From positions 3,234,071 through 3,298,070 of the forward strand of contig NC_066836.1 of assembly GCF_001640805.2 (NCBI RefSeq): DNA of 64,000 bases. Reading direction: 5' to 3'. The stretch's first letter is position 1; the number at the start of each line of letters is the position of its first letter. Below the pieces are notes generated by a model that saw only the letters and a program-made list of their open reading frames with translations, searched no databases and was not told the DNA's origin. A program made the translations under genes and the position numbers. The stretch comes from Lates calcarifer (lineage: Eukaryota > Chordata > Actinopteri > Centropomidae). Positions 17,001 through 32,215 of this stretch are shown here, piece after piece.

Positions 17001-20000
17001 AAGAAGACTAATAGCTGACGGACTGCTCCCTCTGAGAGCTTGTTTGCACCACAGCTTGATTCACAATTTTTTTAGTGAATCAGAAAACACCCCTGTGGGC
17101 TTAGCACAAGGAAATAAAGGAGAAAAAACACTGAAGATTGTCTTCACAGTACAGCCTGTTTCAGATGGGAAATAATTCTCTTGGTGAAGTTGAGTGGGTT
17201 TTTCATGCACTGATCAGTGATTGTTTCCCACAGTATTAATGATAACACAGAATAACTCAGTAAGACCAACATACTATAGAGCCCTCTTTGAGATTCCACA
17301 CTACAAAGGAAAAAGAAATATAATTGGAAGAACAGAGCAGATTTTATATTTTATGAACCACTTCGTGTAATGTGGCAGTGGCTACGATGCTGTCTACACT
17401 GATGCAGACATTTGATTCTCCACCTTCTTCTGAAATATTAATCAAATCCAAATTTGAGTTTAGTGAATTGTTCTCAAGGGGAGTTCAGCGCGGTTGACCT
17501 ACAGTAGATCCTTTAGTTAAAAGCTCTGAACTCACAACGTTATCCTGCTGGTAGACTTGAGAAAAGAAAGAAATGACAAAGTAGTATTTTTGATTAATTA
17601 TTCCTGGAAAAAAATCATTTTATGTTGTTTCTTTGTGATGAAAGTTATTTATTTCTTGCATCATTCTAAAGAGTTCCTGAAACTGGAAGGAAGCAGGATT
17701 CAGTGTCGTCATACAGTAATATTTTCCTTGAGCCTGGACCTGATAATCTCAACAGAAATTATAGGAAGACTTTTGCAGAATGACAACCCAGCTGGGCATT
17801 TTAGTGGGAAAAATCCCCCCAGTGTAAATTCATGCTTTCCAGTTCAGAACAGAGGAGCTCTTCTGGTCACGTGTTTCGACCGTATGAATCACTCCACTGC
17901 AAACAGTGAATGAGAGAGTTCAGCGGGAATAATAGTGCTGTATTTACACAAGCTGCGGGTTTTAATGTCAGGGTAATCTTGGGCGTTTGTGAGTCACTCG
18001 GTCCTTAAACATGTAGTTGCTGCAGCCACATGGGTAACTAGGCAATCATGTCGGTTTGTTGGAGTCCTGTGTGACTCACACCAGTCAGGCCCAGTACAGT
18101 CTGAGTACATCTCGTGTTCAGAGGAAAGCACTGTGGCATTCCAAAGTAATGGACTCTATATTGGGCTCTGGGGATTGTGTGTGAGTGTGTGTTTCTCAGT
18201 ATGTGGGCTGGTATGTCATTGCAATTGCATGTGGGAGTGATTTGTGTGTACGTCTGTGTGTGCATGTTTGATCTCTTACAAGAATGGAAACCATTTTTGT
18301 TTGTTTGTGCCACCCTGGCTCACACTGACAATGAACACTGTGATCATAGGCTTGTGTGTAGGTTGTTTTCTGTGTGTGTGTGTGTTTGTGTCTGTGTGTG
18401 GCCAGTGTGTACTGGGGCAACCAGTGTGGCAGCAGGGCGCTCCCCAGAGCCGTCGAGTCCAACAAACAAGCTCTGCTGTGTTACAGCTGCTGTAGGGAAG
18501 TACAGACATGACCCTGCTGAACCTTCCTTCACTACACACAGGGAACATATGAATGGGATACAAAAGAGTAACAACATTTTAGTCAGTTAAACTAGTGAGA
18601 TCTGAGTTTATATAGTGCTAAGATGTCAGCAAAACTCCACCTCAGACATGAGGAGACAGATTTGAGAAATCTTGGTTCAGGTACATTTTTATGTGCATAT
18701 TGTAAATCCAGGCCCATAATGTAAATTATACTATTAAAGCTAAATGTATGACTTTTATTAAAACTGCAATAATATACTGACTGTAATGAATACCATCTCT
18801 GTGTTGCTTCATCACACACATGCAACAAAAGTGATGGCAATAGTTTGTAAACTCCTCGTTTGCATTAGCTAACTTTTTGATTATATTTTAGCCAGTTCTT
18901 CAGCCTCGAGTCACCAAATGATTGGTGTTACTAGTTAAAAACTAACTTCATATCAAGTTCTCTGGTTTGATGTTTCATGTCTGTTTCACCTGGAACCACA
19001 CAAGCATCAATAACTGGTGCCATTGGGTGTTGGCAGAAGTGTGCTCCATTACTGCTGTAACCACACACAGCCATGTCACAATGTACTGATACATCCTGGA
19101 GTGCACATACATTATTGCAGTGAGGTGAAAGGTTTAACCAGAATTTTTAGGGGGTGTGAAGTTATGCTTTAATGTGCATATCGAGACCTTATGTGATTAG
19201 TTTATCACTGTGTGGGAAACCAGATGTGTAGGTTTGTTTTAGTAAAAAGGAAAAAATGTATGTGAAGAGGTTTAGAGAGGAAAAAGTCTGTAGAGGAAAC
19301 TGGAGATTGATCACAAGATTTTTCACAAGAACTACATCACACTGAGAACTTATGCTGTTTATACTCGTTTTAAATTTTTACAGCTAATACTTACAAAGTA
19401 TAATCAGGTAGGATTTGGATGCAGGACCATTCCCTCTGATGGAGTATTTTTGCATTATAGTATGACATCCCTCACTTCAGCAATAGTGGTAAGTAGTTCT
19501 TCCAGTGCTGCCTGCAGCAGCAAACTGTGCTTGTATGTAGCGAAGGGGTCTGGTTGGATTGTGTTTAACTTTATGAATGACAAGCAGGGGGTTGAAAAAA
19601 GGGTGCATGCTCAGCAAAGCTTCCCTGTATTAAAAAAAGCAGAAAATATTTCTGGCAAGCTTACGGTATTATGGACAACTGACAGGCCACAGTCATCAGT
19701 AACAGGTCTAGTGCCTCTCTATGTGAAATAAGGGGAAATGGCTTGTCAGTAACTCCATTTCAGCTGTTCAGTGTGCTGAACTGTTAAAACTGTCTAAAAA
19801 CTAATTTTTCACTAGAACTAAGGAAGAAGCAAAGATATTAAAACCACCAACTGCTTATTACCACTCCTTTATTAAGCATGCACATAAATTAGTTCAAGGT
19901 AAAACCACTGAGGGGGTTTCAATTTGCTGCATCTAAGGACAATTAAACATTTATGGTGCCTTAAATGCACATTAATCAGCATCAATAAGTGTTAATTAGT

Positions 20001-20776
20001 ATTGAGTAACATTTACCTTGTTAATCACCCCAAAGCCATGCACCCATGCAGGAAAATTCATTTTCCGACTCCTGTGGTCGTGTCATGCGGTGTTACCCAC
20101 AATGCAGTGTGATGACAGTGCCAAAGGCTTACCAGGGCAGTCTGTCACTTTGTCCCAATTCTGTGCCTTGTCCGCACCGCAGCCTCCGCTCATGTTGACT
20201 CTTGCACATTCAAAAGTGTCAAACGCTCGAGATGACACCCTTCAACACCTACTGCGCTCCTCTCACTTTTCACTTTCTTTTAAATCTGGAGGACAAAGCA
20301 TTTTTGTCTTTATTCCACATTTATGTAACCAGCAGTCATATGGAGTGTGACAGTTGGCCCAGTTAGGGCAGTAAAAATACAGACCCATGTAAAATATACA
20401 GGTGAACAAGTAAAACAATACTCAGAATCACTTGACATGCACAATTAAATCACACTGCAGCTGGGTACAAGCCTGGATAAATATCAGCTAAAAGTGAAGC
20501 CAGCTCCTCATGGAGTCCGCCTCAGGTTCCTCCATAACAAGTTTAACAGTCACAAACAGAGACCAGCTCTCATCCACATTAAATTATTTTGCAGGGAATA
20601 CACACTTTAATAAAAGAGCGTGTGCGGCATTTGGTGGATGGATGGTGCCAGGCTGGATCAGCACAGGACGGAGTGACACCGGTGGCGGGCTAATGACACA
20701 AGCCTCAAGCTGTTCTCACACCTGCCATAGATCTGCCTCACTCACTTGACATTAACATTGAGGAAAGGGGCCATTT

Positions 20777-20780
<4 letters not shown>
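14031..20780. other. Intergenic stretch without a recognised gene
   Basis: No supported exon. The region 18170-18420 is TG-rich cryptic simple sequence. A 153-codon open frame at 15826-16287 and a longer minus-strand frame at 16162-16716 show no domain, codon pattern or splice context that I recognise. Confidence 0.6.

Positions 20781-20820
<40 letters not shown>
20781..20820. repeat. (CA)20 microsatellite
   Basis: An uninterrupted CA run of 40 nt. Confidence 0.97.
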
Positions 20821-20821
<1 letters not shown>

Positions 20822-22970
20822 CCAATCATGCAAATACATCAACATGGACATGCTCGCTGATAGAAAAAGCACACACACGCTGTTATATCCAGACTCTTGA
20901 TCGCTCACACTCACACAAACAAACAAATAGGCCATTATCCTTGAGAGCCCAATTAGGCAGTAAATGAGAGAGCTGAGTTGTTAGTGGAAGAGAGTAAGGC
21001 ACTCATGACTGGATGACACGATTGGCCACAGAGTGTGAAGGTTCAAGGTAACATTTAAATGCTTACTTTTGTTAGCATGCTGTAATTGCACAAATATTTT
21101 CTAAAAGCTGATTTAAGTCCAATTGAATGTTTAATGGAAAGTCCTCCCATCCTTGTTGCAGCATAAAACACCATCTCGTCCCTCAGATGAGTCATTTTAG
21201 CCCTCAAATTACAAATGATTTCCCCAAATTACTACTTTCTGTTCTTAGTATACACATATTATTATTCCAGTTTAGTCATTTGTGTGAAGAAACTATATCA
21301 TTTGTCTCTCAAATGAATAATTTCATTTTAACAACGGATCATACAGCTGGTGAAGAAAGAGAAGCATTCAGCAGCTAATGTACCTCTCAGGAGTTGGTCC
21401 AAAACAAAGCTAAATTGTCCTGCATTGTCCTGTGCTTTTTCTTTGGAGTTTTGCCACAAGAGAAAAGGTGCGATATGAGGATGGACTACAATCCGTTCAC
21501 TGGTGGTTTGCAACATGCTGCGTGAGGTTCCATTTTCACTTTGATTATGAAGTTTGTGGCTTTTTTTTTTTTGCTTGAATATTTTATTTTTTCATATTTT
21601 ATGAGGATGATACCTGAGTTTCCTTCATTGTGAACTGATGTGTATTGTGCTTGATGTTGTCCTGAGTCTGTTAGAGTGATGAATGAGAAGTTGTTTTGAC
21701 AGGCTGTGTTTGGAAGTGCAAAGAGCCCCATACACAATCACAATCACTCACAGGAATGATGGACAAGTGCAAAAATATGCTTTGGGTCACATTTATGTGC
21801 GAATGGCACGAGTAAAACATGAGCCGTTACGTGGTCTGTGTAGGCACGGCCAATCACATTAGCTCTGACTTGGCTTCATGAAACTGCTTATTCAGCTGGT
21901 TTAGTGTCTTAGTCATTCAAGTCAGGGTTTCAACAACAAGCCCTGCTCCTCCCCCACCCCTCTGGAATTAGTAATTTAAGGTTAAAGAATAAAAATCTTG
22001 CCCCATTTTACCCCATGACTTTCTCCGGTCTTGTTAATCTTCAGTCAGCAAATATTTTGTCCAGAAAATCTGACTCACCAACAGAGTTTTGATGTGCTCT
22101 TGTTTGGTTTTCTTTGGTGTAATTCATCACAGACCTGACTGAGTTTGTAAAAGGCAGTCAGAGTTCCCCTCACAGGATTTCTATGTAATCAGGTTCAGTG
22201 AAGTCTCATAGATGCAGATATGCTTAGTGCAGCTCAGAATGCTCCTCAGAGGTGTGCTATTGTATTGTAATGCTATGGAAAATTATTTATACATAAACAG
22301 AACCCATTTTTCTGAAATTGAAGTGAATTCCACTTTTTATTTTTTTAATCTTATCCTTCAGGAATGAGCTGCTTGATGTTCTGTAAATGAAGTGTTCCAT
22401 CATTAAGTTACTCTCCAATCCAGACATCGCCAGTCTGTGGTTTGTTTTCTTAGAAACTGAGTGAGAGGCTTGTTTTTCTTTGAAATCTGACTAAGAGAGC
22501 AGATTTGCACACAAGCTCAAACAACAAAATTACACTTAGAAATCACATAAAAAGGTTATGTTCCTTTTCATACAGTAATTCACTGCATAAGTACCCAAGA
22601 TGGCAGGAGTCCAGTAGCGGATGAGCTTAAACAGGCGCCAAACAGCTTTAAATCTGAGCTAAATACAACACAGACCTTATGGAGAACCATTTAAATTTCA
22701 TCCGAGCATACGGTTTGAAAGTGAAGACTTTGTGTTCCTACTTGCTGCGTTGTGCTGGTACATCTCAGTGTCCTCAGGCAGTATACACAGAGCGAACTGA
22801 GGTGTTTTACTACAGTTTATGGGAGCTGCGAGAGCTGGGATCCATCATGCATCTGCTGGTCTCCCGCTTGAGCGCCATTTAATCTGTTCCATGAGAAAAT
22901 CTCTGTCCTTGTAGTAGCGAGGCAAGCCAAGCCGAGTTTTGGCAGAGCGTCTTGAGGACAGAGTTACATA

Positions 22971-23133
22971 ACACTCTCTCTCTCTCTTTTCCTCTGTCAC
23001 TTTCTCTCTGTTCCTTATAGTCTGTTTTTCTCTTTTTGGTTTTGGCATTTCTTTCTTACTTTCTTGTGAGACTTTACAAAGTCGCTGCTCTCTTTCCCTT
23101 CTCTTTCTCTTTGTGTTTTTTCTTTCTTTTTTC
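22971..23133. repeat. Pyrimidine-rich tract
   Basis: A long CT-rich stretch (TCTCTCTCTC, TTTCTTTC and similar) with few purines on the plus strand. It is low-complexity sequence. Confidence 0.7.
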
Positions 23134-23631
23134 TGGTTTCATTTTACTTTGATTTTGTGCTGTTCTTTTCTGTCTGCTTATTCAATCATGCTGGGCACTT
23201 AAGACTAAACCAAAAGGCTGAAACACACACACACATGCAGACACACACACAAACACAGACATTCCTCCAGAGTCTTACTCCAGCGAAATGTCTTGAGCCC
23301 GAACTCAGACGCCAAGCAAGCAGTTACTCAATGTTTTGTAGAACACAACGCTGTGTTACATAACAGGAGACGACTCATTCATTCACCCCCTCACTGGAAC
23401 CACATGTATAATTAATTTGCTCCCCCTCCTTCTTATAGGTGTGTACACTCATATGTTTCAACAGCCTCTCTGACACAAGCAGAGTTACTTCAGTCTGAAG
23501 ATGAAGCATTGCAGACTGATAAATCTACTTCTGCAGAGTGAGGAAGAGAAAACAAAGCACACTGCTGCAACCTGTTGAAACCTGTGAAATCCCTCTTTTG
23601 TATTATGTCATATACACAGAGTCCTGGATTC

Positions 23632-24054
23632 TTAAAGGAATAGTCAATTAAAAATTCAGTTACATGTCCACTAAAGAGTCTCTGTGGGTGCAACTATCCT
23701 ATATTTACCTCATTATCTTAGACGTTTTCCTCACTGACAATGCTGTAGTTATTTCAGAAGTAGTTACTGTGGCAGAAGACTGAGTTCGGCACTGAGGGGA
23801 GTAAACCCAAGTTTTATAAGTGTGACGGTATGAGGTAATGAGGTAAATATAGGATATCCGCTCCATAGTGTTGCAGAAATGATTGACAGAATAATTTATG
23901 CTGTTTTTGAGTTGCAAAAAGTAATTTGGGAGAGGGCTAAGAAGAAAGTATGTGGGCAAACTTCCATACTAAAAGCTTCAGTGGAGCTGTGACTGACAAG
24001 AAGGTGGGCAGACAATCACTGAATTTTCATTTGTGGGGTAAACTAGCCCTGTAA
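23632..24054. mobile_element. MITE-like element with degenerate terminal inverted repeats
   Basis: The left end starts TTAAAGGAATAGTC and is followed by AAAATTCAGT. The reverse complement of the right end starts TTACAGGGCTAGTT and also leads into AAAATTCAGT. The ends therefore form degenerate terminal inverted repeats around about 423 nt with no coding capacity. A further perfect 21-nt inverted pair lies inside, at 23695-23715 and 23836-23856. The termini resemble a non-autonomous DNA element widespread in percomorph genomes (recalled, not searched). The exact family and target duplication are not established. Confidence 0.6.
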
Positions 24055-24900
24055 TTAGCTGAAGCAATAATGTCAGATCCAGGATTTGATCTTCACAGGG
24101 GCCACCCATGATAAAGAATTACACAGTTATGGAGCTGCGAGCTGCTTTGAAAAAAAGCCTCCAACTAACATGGAGGCCAATGGAAAAATAAACATTACAG
24201 TAGAGTTTCCAGATCTGCGGTTTTTGTCCATCAACAGCAAAATGGAGTTTCCAATTATATTTTCCACATCTTTTATTGTTTACAGTAAGTGAGAAGAGTT
24301 GGGTAAATAAGCTTCTATTCGGTGGATTGGACTGTCAGTATTGTACTGATGAATGGTTTTTCAATGCTGTAAGATAAACAGTATAATCTGAGAGTGGGAA
24401 TTCTGCTATATTCACGCTTGGTGAAGATGTGGTCATTTCTATTGTCAGGTATTCATCATCAGTTATTTACTTCCATCTACTACATTTGAGTGGCTGTGAT
24501 GAGTTTGAGTGATAAGTAACTAAAGTAACTTGGTTGCGTCAGAGTGGGAGAAGCACTTAGAAGAAAACTATTAATAACTAATAAAATAAAGGTAGTGCAG
24601 AGAGAGATGAGGGTTCAGATCAGTGATTGAAGAGCACATGTTACATATTAACCATAAATTCATCAAAAACTAATAACTGACCTACAGTATGGTGTTTATA
24701 GATCTAATCAATAGCTGTTATAAGCTATCACTGATGCTTAACTGTCACTGCAGAGTGACAACAAAACAAATTTTACTAATTCATTACATTGTCTTGAATG
24801 AACAGGTCCATGTGTTTCTGTGTATTTGTCTACATGTCAAATGAACTAAGTTTTTGTTAGAGCTGCTGTGTTTTTCACATATTCCCACTGTAACTTCAGT

Positions 24901-24932
24901 ATTATTATTACTATTATTATTATCATCATAAT
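24901..24932. repeat. (ATT)n trinucleotide repeat, imperfect
   Basis: ATT units with single interruptions grade into ATC units. Confidence 0.85.
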
Positions 24933-27900
24933 GAGGTTGTTAAAATGACAAATTGTTACAGTAAGTAGACAAGTTTACTGTGACTATGTAATTGACTAAC
25001 AGACAATCATACATGCTTGAATTAAGTGGGGGTAAGGCTAGATGCTTTGTAAATGGCCTACGAATAATTGAACTGTCATTTTCTGCTCCTGACATGAATG
25101 CAGAAACAAAATGACACGCAGTCCCAGCCTCCCACAATGATTAAAAAGCTTCATTGGTGAAAGCAAACACACAAAGAAAACTCTCTGCCTTTCTCACCCA
25201 GCGATACACAGCATCTAAATGTCATCGCTGAGGCAGGCCAGGCCTTTATTGGGATTGATGTGTAACGACATTCCCACTGTGATACACCATCCGTTGGTGG
25301 ACGGCCAGGGGGTTTGCATGGACAGTCGCCCGCTGTGAGGTCCATCTGTGTGGGAGATGCTGTGGCGCTTGGTCTCTGTGCCTGTGGAGGAGATGGATCT
25401 CTTACAGGTGCCTCTGCCAGCATGGACCAATTAGGAATAAGATGCACATGTGCACAGAAGCATGCATGGGCAGACGCACACACACACACACACACAGGCT
25501 ACACTGAGGCATGGATGACAGTGGTGAATAATGTATCATGTATGTAATTTGTGAAAACTAACATTTATTTTTTATTTTGACCTGTTATCCATTTTCTATT
25601 TCCTGATTCTCTTATTTCCTCCTCATGTAAAGAATCTCAGGAGCAGCGGTGGTCGAACTTTCTCATTTCTATTTTAAGTTCTAATTTTACACAATATATT
25701 GACTTTACAGAAATGAATCTGCAGGGCACTAATCATCTCATTATGATTTTATTAAGTGAATGTGATTCATGAACACAAAAGGTTGGGGGTTAATTAATAA
25801 TTACCCAAGGTCCCCTCTTTAATAATAACACTGTGAAGATTCTGCAGAGTTAAAGAAACACACAGAAACTGCTCAGCAGTTCCATAAAAATTATATACAC
25901 ATACACATTTTTGCCTGTGTCACATTCTACCACCTATCATCTTCCATCTACCGATTCATCCTCTGGGGACCATTAACGTCTGAACAAAACTTAAAGGCAA
26001 TACTTCCAGTAGTGGTGAACTAACCAACTGACTGACAGGACTGCCATTCTCATGCTGCTAGCATGGCTGAAAAACAAAGATTATTGACAATGTTTGAAAA
26101 TGTATTGGTTTAGATTAGGAAATGACCTAAAAGGAAAACATCTGGATGTGAACTGTTGCCTCTGTTGTCATATTAAACTTGACCATGCACCCTGTCCTCC
26201 TCCCTACAAAGTATAGAGGTGAAACTAAGATGTCACAGTACCTCTGCCTTGGCTCCAGAGACAAAGGTCATAATTAGAGAGGTCACAGGAGGTTGCTTGC
26301 AAAGAAACTATAAAACATATATAGTTCTCAGAAGGATTTGAACAAACACCCAATGAGGTTTTGCAGATGAGATTCTTCCAGTGAGAAGATGTTTCCACAT
26401 TTACACAACATGCTCCAGAGTCTTAAGTTGTGGTTTTGGGATTTGATGAGATCACATCCCTGCATGTCAACATACACAGTAAAAGATCCGTTCAGACCTG
26501 TCAATTACTGTTACATGATTGTAGACACTTTTATGAAAGTTAAATGATAGTAAGACTACCAGTATATAACAGCACCAGCATGTAAACACGCAGTAATGAT
26601 ATGGTACAGATACATCCTGACACGGTGAAGTGCAGCTGAAGCAATAGAAACTAAAGCCTTTGCTAATCCTGGGTGGAGTTAACCTGTAGTAAAGTAAAAT
26701 CTGTTCTCATGAGTAACAAAACTATTAGTCAAGCCAGCACTGTGGTATGTCATGCACTTCAGACACCTGTTATTTGAAGCACTGAAAGATGACAAGCATG
26801 TGTATTCAGCAATCAGGGCAAATAAACAAGGCATTTCTCCCAGGAGACAATACCCATGACTCACTCCTGCTTTGTTGGCTAACATCCACTGTCGGTTGCT
26901 TAATCTCATGCCAAGTTTTGTGGCAGGAAGTCAAAGTCATCCCATAGTTTAAAATGAGCATGAGCCTGTGAACAGTTCACCATTGTGCCCAACAGGATAG
27001 TCAGTTATGACATTTTGTTGTCAACTTTTTGATTGATATAAGAATAATTAGATAGGATATAGTCTATCAGTCACTGTGACCCCTTGCCTAGATCCCTTGT
27101 CTGGTTTTTGTGTTTCGGTGATGTTGTTGTTGATGTTACAATGTGATGATAGTCATTAGCTGAGCTGAGGGATGTTATAACAATTACTGGATCAAAGAAG
27201 AAAATCTGCAAAGCTAAAAGCAAAGATTTTTTTAAAAGTGCAAACTCCCTGTCTGTTTCTGCTAAGTCGCCTGCAGAGGCGTTACCTCAGCCTCAGGCTA
27301 TATGACAGCTCATCATTATGACTGACAAGTTTTAGGTCAGGAACTCGATCCACATTAGTCACTCACAGAGAAAAGCTGCAAATTGCAAATCAAAAAGATG
27401 AAATCCACTGTGAAATATACCTCACATATCCTGATAAGATTCTACATTACTGATATAATTTTGAAATGTGAAATAACTTGAACAGCCGAGACATAGACTG
27501 TATTGATGATGTCATCCTGAGACAAATGCTGGAGTAGCTCCATAGACAGTGAATAATGGAACAACAGTGTGACAGCACCCAGCGTGATTTTAATGGGATA
27601 TTGGCCCATTTTCTCATTCACAGCTGTGAACTCTACATTCACATGAAACTCATTTGCATTAATATCTGACAAAAACATGTTTTATGCTCATACAGTCAGT
27701 AACTCAGTGTGAATGAAACAGTTCACCTGATCACATCTTTAGTTTAAAGCCACTTTTAGAGACAGTTGTCTGTGTCTGTGTAAAGGACTGGAGAGGTTTT
27801 GTGAATGCCATAGATTCAAGTGGTCATCTGTGAGATCCACTCATTTAAAAGGTCTCTCTGTTGAACTCTTTGCTGCTGTGTTTTTGCGTTGCACTGAGAG

Positions 27901-30900
27901 GTGATCACCTGCACAAATTGCAAGTTTTTCTTGATTTTCTTCTGATGCAGGTCTGACCGTAAAGCCTAGATTTTGCTTGTGACAGATCTACAAGATAGTG
28001 AGCATTTTTTAACAGCATATGATTACATTCATATTGTACAGTACTATAGGATAATTCCCTATTGTGTTACAGCAAATGATAGAGAGGTGCAGACCTAACC
28101 AGACCAGACCAGATATGCCCTTTCTGAGAACTGGAATGATTGCTTCATGCACATGCAGCCTGGCAGGAATACAGCCCCAATAAAGTGTTACAGATTTATT
28201 TTTCCCATGGCATGATTCCAGCTTCTGTTATTAGCGATGGTGTAATGTGGGCCTGTCTGCCTGTGCCTGCTTGTCCCTGAGAAACTCTAGAGGAGGTGTT
28301 GCTGTGAGGGGAAAAAAAGGAGCCAGTGCAGGAGCTGACATGCCGCTGCTTCTCTGACATGCCGGAGATTTGGCTCAGCCAATCTGCTGTTGCCCCTTTC
28401 ATTGTTTGCTTGAATCAGTGTTGCACTTTGCCTCTTTTGCAGTCTGAAAAATTTTTCCACCTTAGTCACAAGTAGACTAGTTTCTGAGTGCTACAGCGTG
28501 AGTGCAGCAGTTTGTCTAGTGCACAGACATGTTGACAAGTGACATGCTGACATTACATAGTGACAGGGACAACAGTCCTAAGCTTATGGCAGATACATGG
28601 TGCTCCATCTCATATTCATCATATTCATCACTTCTCATTCATCCCTGAACACAATAAAATAACTGTATGATATTGAATGAATATGTAATATTGAATATAT
28701 TCAATAGTACGGTTCAGACCTTTACCCAATGAACCAGTTCTGAAATTGAATGCATCTAAATCATGCCTCTTTATGATCTCCTTATCAAAAACTCTTCTGC
28801 CTGATGAGTGAATGGTGGGGGTGCATTTGTAAGTGGGTATAGGAAAAACCAGGTCATTTGGATTGTGTGAAACAAATCAACTTGTCACCTCAGGGGTTGC
28901 CCTGACTCTGATAGTGCGAACCGGTTCTCCTGTGCAGACTTGCGAGGCGAGCTCATTCATGTACAGAGCGCTGCAGGCTGTTCTGCTGGTGCTGTCAGCC
29001 CCTCTCACTGTCCTGCAGCTTCCACCATCACCACCCCCCATACACACATAATCATGCTTACATGGGGGATGTGTGTGCATGCATGTGTGCTCCAATCTAT
29101 TTGATTGTTTTTATCTCCTGTTATCATTATTTAGTCCTGCAGGAAGCTTTGGTTTGATGTAGCTTTAGCAGATGTATACATACATATGTATATATCTACG
29201 TACCTTTATGATCAGAGAGAGTCATTAAAGGCAATGGGGTTGTACCACAATGAAGAACTCATCAATCGATGCAAAGTTCTGGTTCACTGGCATCCTATAT
29301 AAACCTGCTTTAGCAGTAGGACAGTATAGGATAATATACTGTAGCTCACTGGCACAGATTCACAAACTGGGTCAGAACAGCTTTCATTACCTACATAAAC
29401 TGTACTTGCATCATGTCACTTCAGATTCTCAGTAAGACCAGAGAGTGAAAACAGAGAGCTATTATATCTGATACAGTAGCTACTGTCCAAACGCTGAAAG
29501 AATGACTAAAATGTGACACGCCCCAGAGGTTTGCACCACTGTGCAAGGCTGTTTGAGGTTTTTTATCACCAAAAATAATGTATGACGTACAAGTCAATGA
29601 AAAACTGAACACATGCACATAATTTGCAAATGGTCTTTCATAAATGGATCACAAACTCGAAAAGAAACGTTAAGTTAAATACAAGGTGATGTGAGCATTT
29701 CATTAGACTTATATTTGTGTCCACTCATTTAATGATCAAGTTCATCATTCACTCTCTTTTAGCTCCGGTTTGGTCTCCTCCAGCTCCTGAGAAACATACC
29801 TGCCACTTGCTCTGGCTTGTGAGATGCTCTGCTTACCAACAACAGTTAGCTTTTCTCAGCTTGTTTGCAAAATTTGTTCCACAGAACCACAACAAATAGC
29901 TAATAGATGCCAAAATGGGCATATTTAAGTGTATTCAATACTAGCTACCCTCTGACACTGTACAGTCATTTTATTCAATGAAAATATCAAACATATTTAC
30001 ACTTAGCAGATTTTCAAACCATAACATTTAGCAGCAAGTCACACATCACGTTAAAAATCATCCATATTGAGATAAGAATTTGCACATGACTGCAAATGAA
30101 AGTTTGGATTTAGCATGCTCATTAAAATTCAGACATGGTTTCAAAACATAGTAAACAGATGAAGTCACTGGTAAACAACAAAACTTCACAGTCTGGGCAT
30201 GTGTTTTCAAAGGTTTCACAATTAAAAATAGCATTTCTTTGACATTTGAAAACTCTATTTAGGATAAAATGAATGCTGTTATTTACCAGAGGGATATCTG
30301 GTGTTTGACAGTGAGCTCTTCATATCATATTGTATGTAGTAACCACTCTTTTCTTCTTTCCACCAAAGTGCTAATAATACCTGAGAGTACATTCCTTACT
30401 CTTATTATGGGCACAACAGTGATGCAATAGGAACAGGCTGCAAGACCAAAGCACGTAATCAAAATGAAGAATTTCCTGAGTTGGATTCATGACTTTTATT
30501 CAGCTGTTTCTAATGAAACGTTCTCTGGAAAGTAACACACAAAAAACAGCAGATAAAAAAACCTGAGGAAAAGCACAAAGCTGTACTAGAACTGCCAATT
30601 TCCTCTTTTTGTGCACCGTAGCTTCACAACAAGTTTCCCATCAATTAATTTTTAAGCTAAATTGATTTCTTGAGCCTGCAAACCTCCCCTTTGAATTTGG
30701 ATCAGGCCTCTATCTCCATTTGTTTCATAGTTAGTGCTATGAGAAGATTATCTCTGTTGGCAAAAATCCCAGATCTGGATTGGCACCAATATCTAATCAA
30801 TTATTTCTGGGCATGAAGCCTATGTGTTGAGAGGGCCTTATGGAAATATAAATAATATCTGAAATATTCAACTGTCAAGACAACCTTTGTGAAAGAAACT

Positions 30901-32182
30901 AGTGTGATGGATGGCATAGCATGAGATTTTTCAACACTGTGAACTAACTTTGAATTTCCCACATTTCTGGAATGAAACAAATGTTCATATTTAATGCTCT
31001 GTAAACACTGTTAGACATACACATTGGAAATAAGTGGAGTGCCTTATAGGCAAACAGTACATACTGTTGAAGAGACAAAACCACACTTCTGACCAAACAT
31101 GTGATTCTGCCATAAATCCCCAATGTATCAGCTGATAGTCATGTTTGATTTTGGCTCAGGAAGTATCCAGCAGAGAGTGAATCTTATACAGGGAGGAAGT
31201 AATTTATATTGGTCACTTGAGGCCAAGAATAATGCAGGAGGTTAAACTGATGTCATCCATACACAGGCTACATGCATCTCTCTCCAAGATCAATTAATAA
31301 AAGATTCAATTCCAGAAAGATTCATGAATTCACAAACACATCAACAGATCTTAGAGACATACAGCTGGTCTAGAACCAGAAAGAAGTGTTTCCTGAATCA
31401 CTTCATTTAAATCATTTAGGTAACCTAATGTCTCCAAGTAGCCTTGAACCTTGATGACTTCTGTCAATTAAAACTGATTAATCCACTTTTCAAAATTATT
31501 GCCAATCAACTTTCTGTCAGTTAACAAATCAACTGATCAACTAATCATTTCAGCTCTAGAGTACTGGTTGATTCCTAGGAGGTTAATCCAGCCAAGGCAG
31601 AGAGATATGTATTTGTGAAGTTGTACTGCTTACTTCCTCTTTCAGAAAGCTGTATGAACAAAACCTCTTGGACTTTTTCAATTAAAGTTGCCCTGAAATG
31701 CTAAAATTTTACCAATGAGAGCAAATCAAAATTAAAGCCACTACAGAATCTGATAATCAAACAAATGAATGTTAGCAGTTTTCTGTTTGGAAAGTGGGTT
31801 GTTATGTCCTAGAGAATGAGTTGCGACTTATGAATCTATCTCCTCTACAATATTTTAAGTAAAAAAAGAAGCTGTGGTACCAGTCACTGCTCTGAAGGCC
31901 AGTTATTTTCCCCTATCCAATGACTGAATTCACTGACTGTCTTGTCATTTGCAGTCAACATAAAGGTTGCTAGGAGAAGTTAGCTTACCATCTGTCATGT
32001 TGCTAAAAAAAAAAGCTTACCTAAAAAGTTCTTATTTTTATGAGTGGATTTACAAGAACTCTGAATGTTGTGCTTTGGCACAGGAAGACATTAGCATTCT
32101 TAATCCCACCTATAAAGCTTTGATTGGTCAGACAGGATTGTCTAATTTTTGTAGAAACAAATACCTAGACCTTTAAATAATC

Positions 32183-32215
32183 AAAAAAAAAACAACAACA
32201 ACAAAAAAAAAAAAA
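32183..32215. repeat. A-rich / (CAA)n run
   Basis: Two poly-A runs flank four ACA/CAA units. It could be the tail of an old retroposon, but no body is identifiable upstream. Confidence 0.8.
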
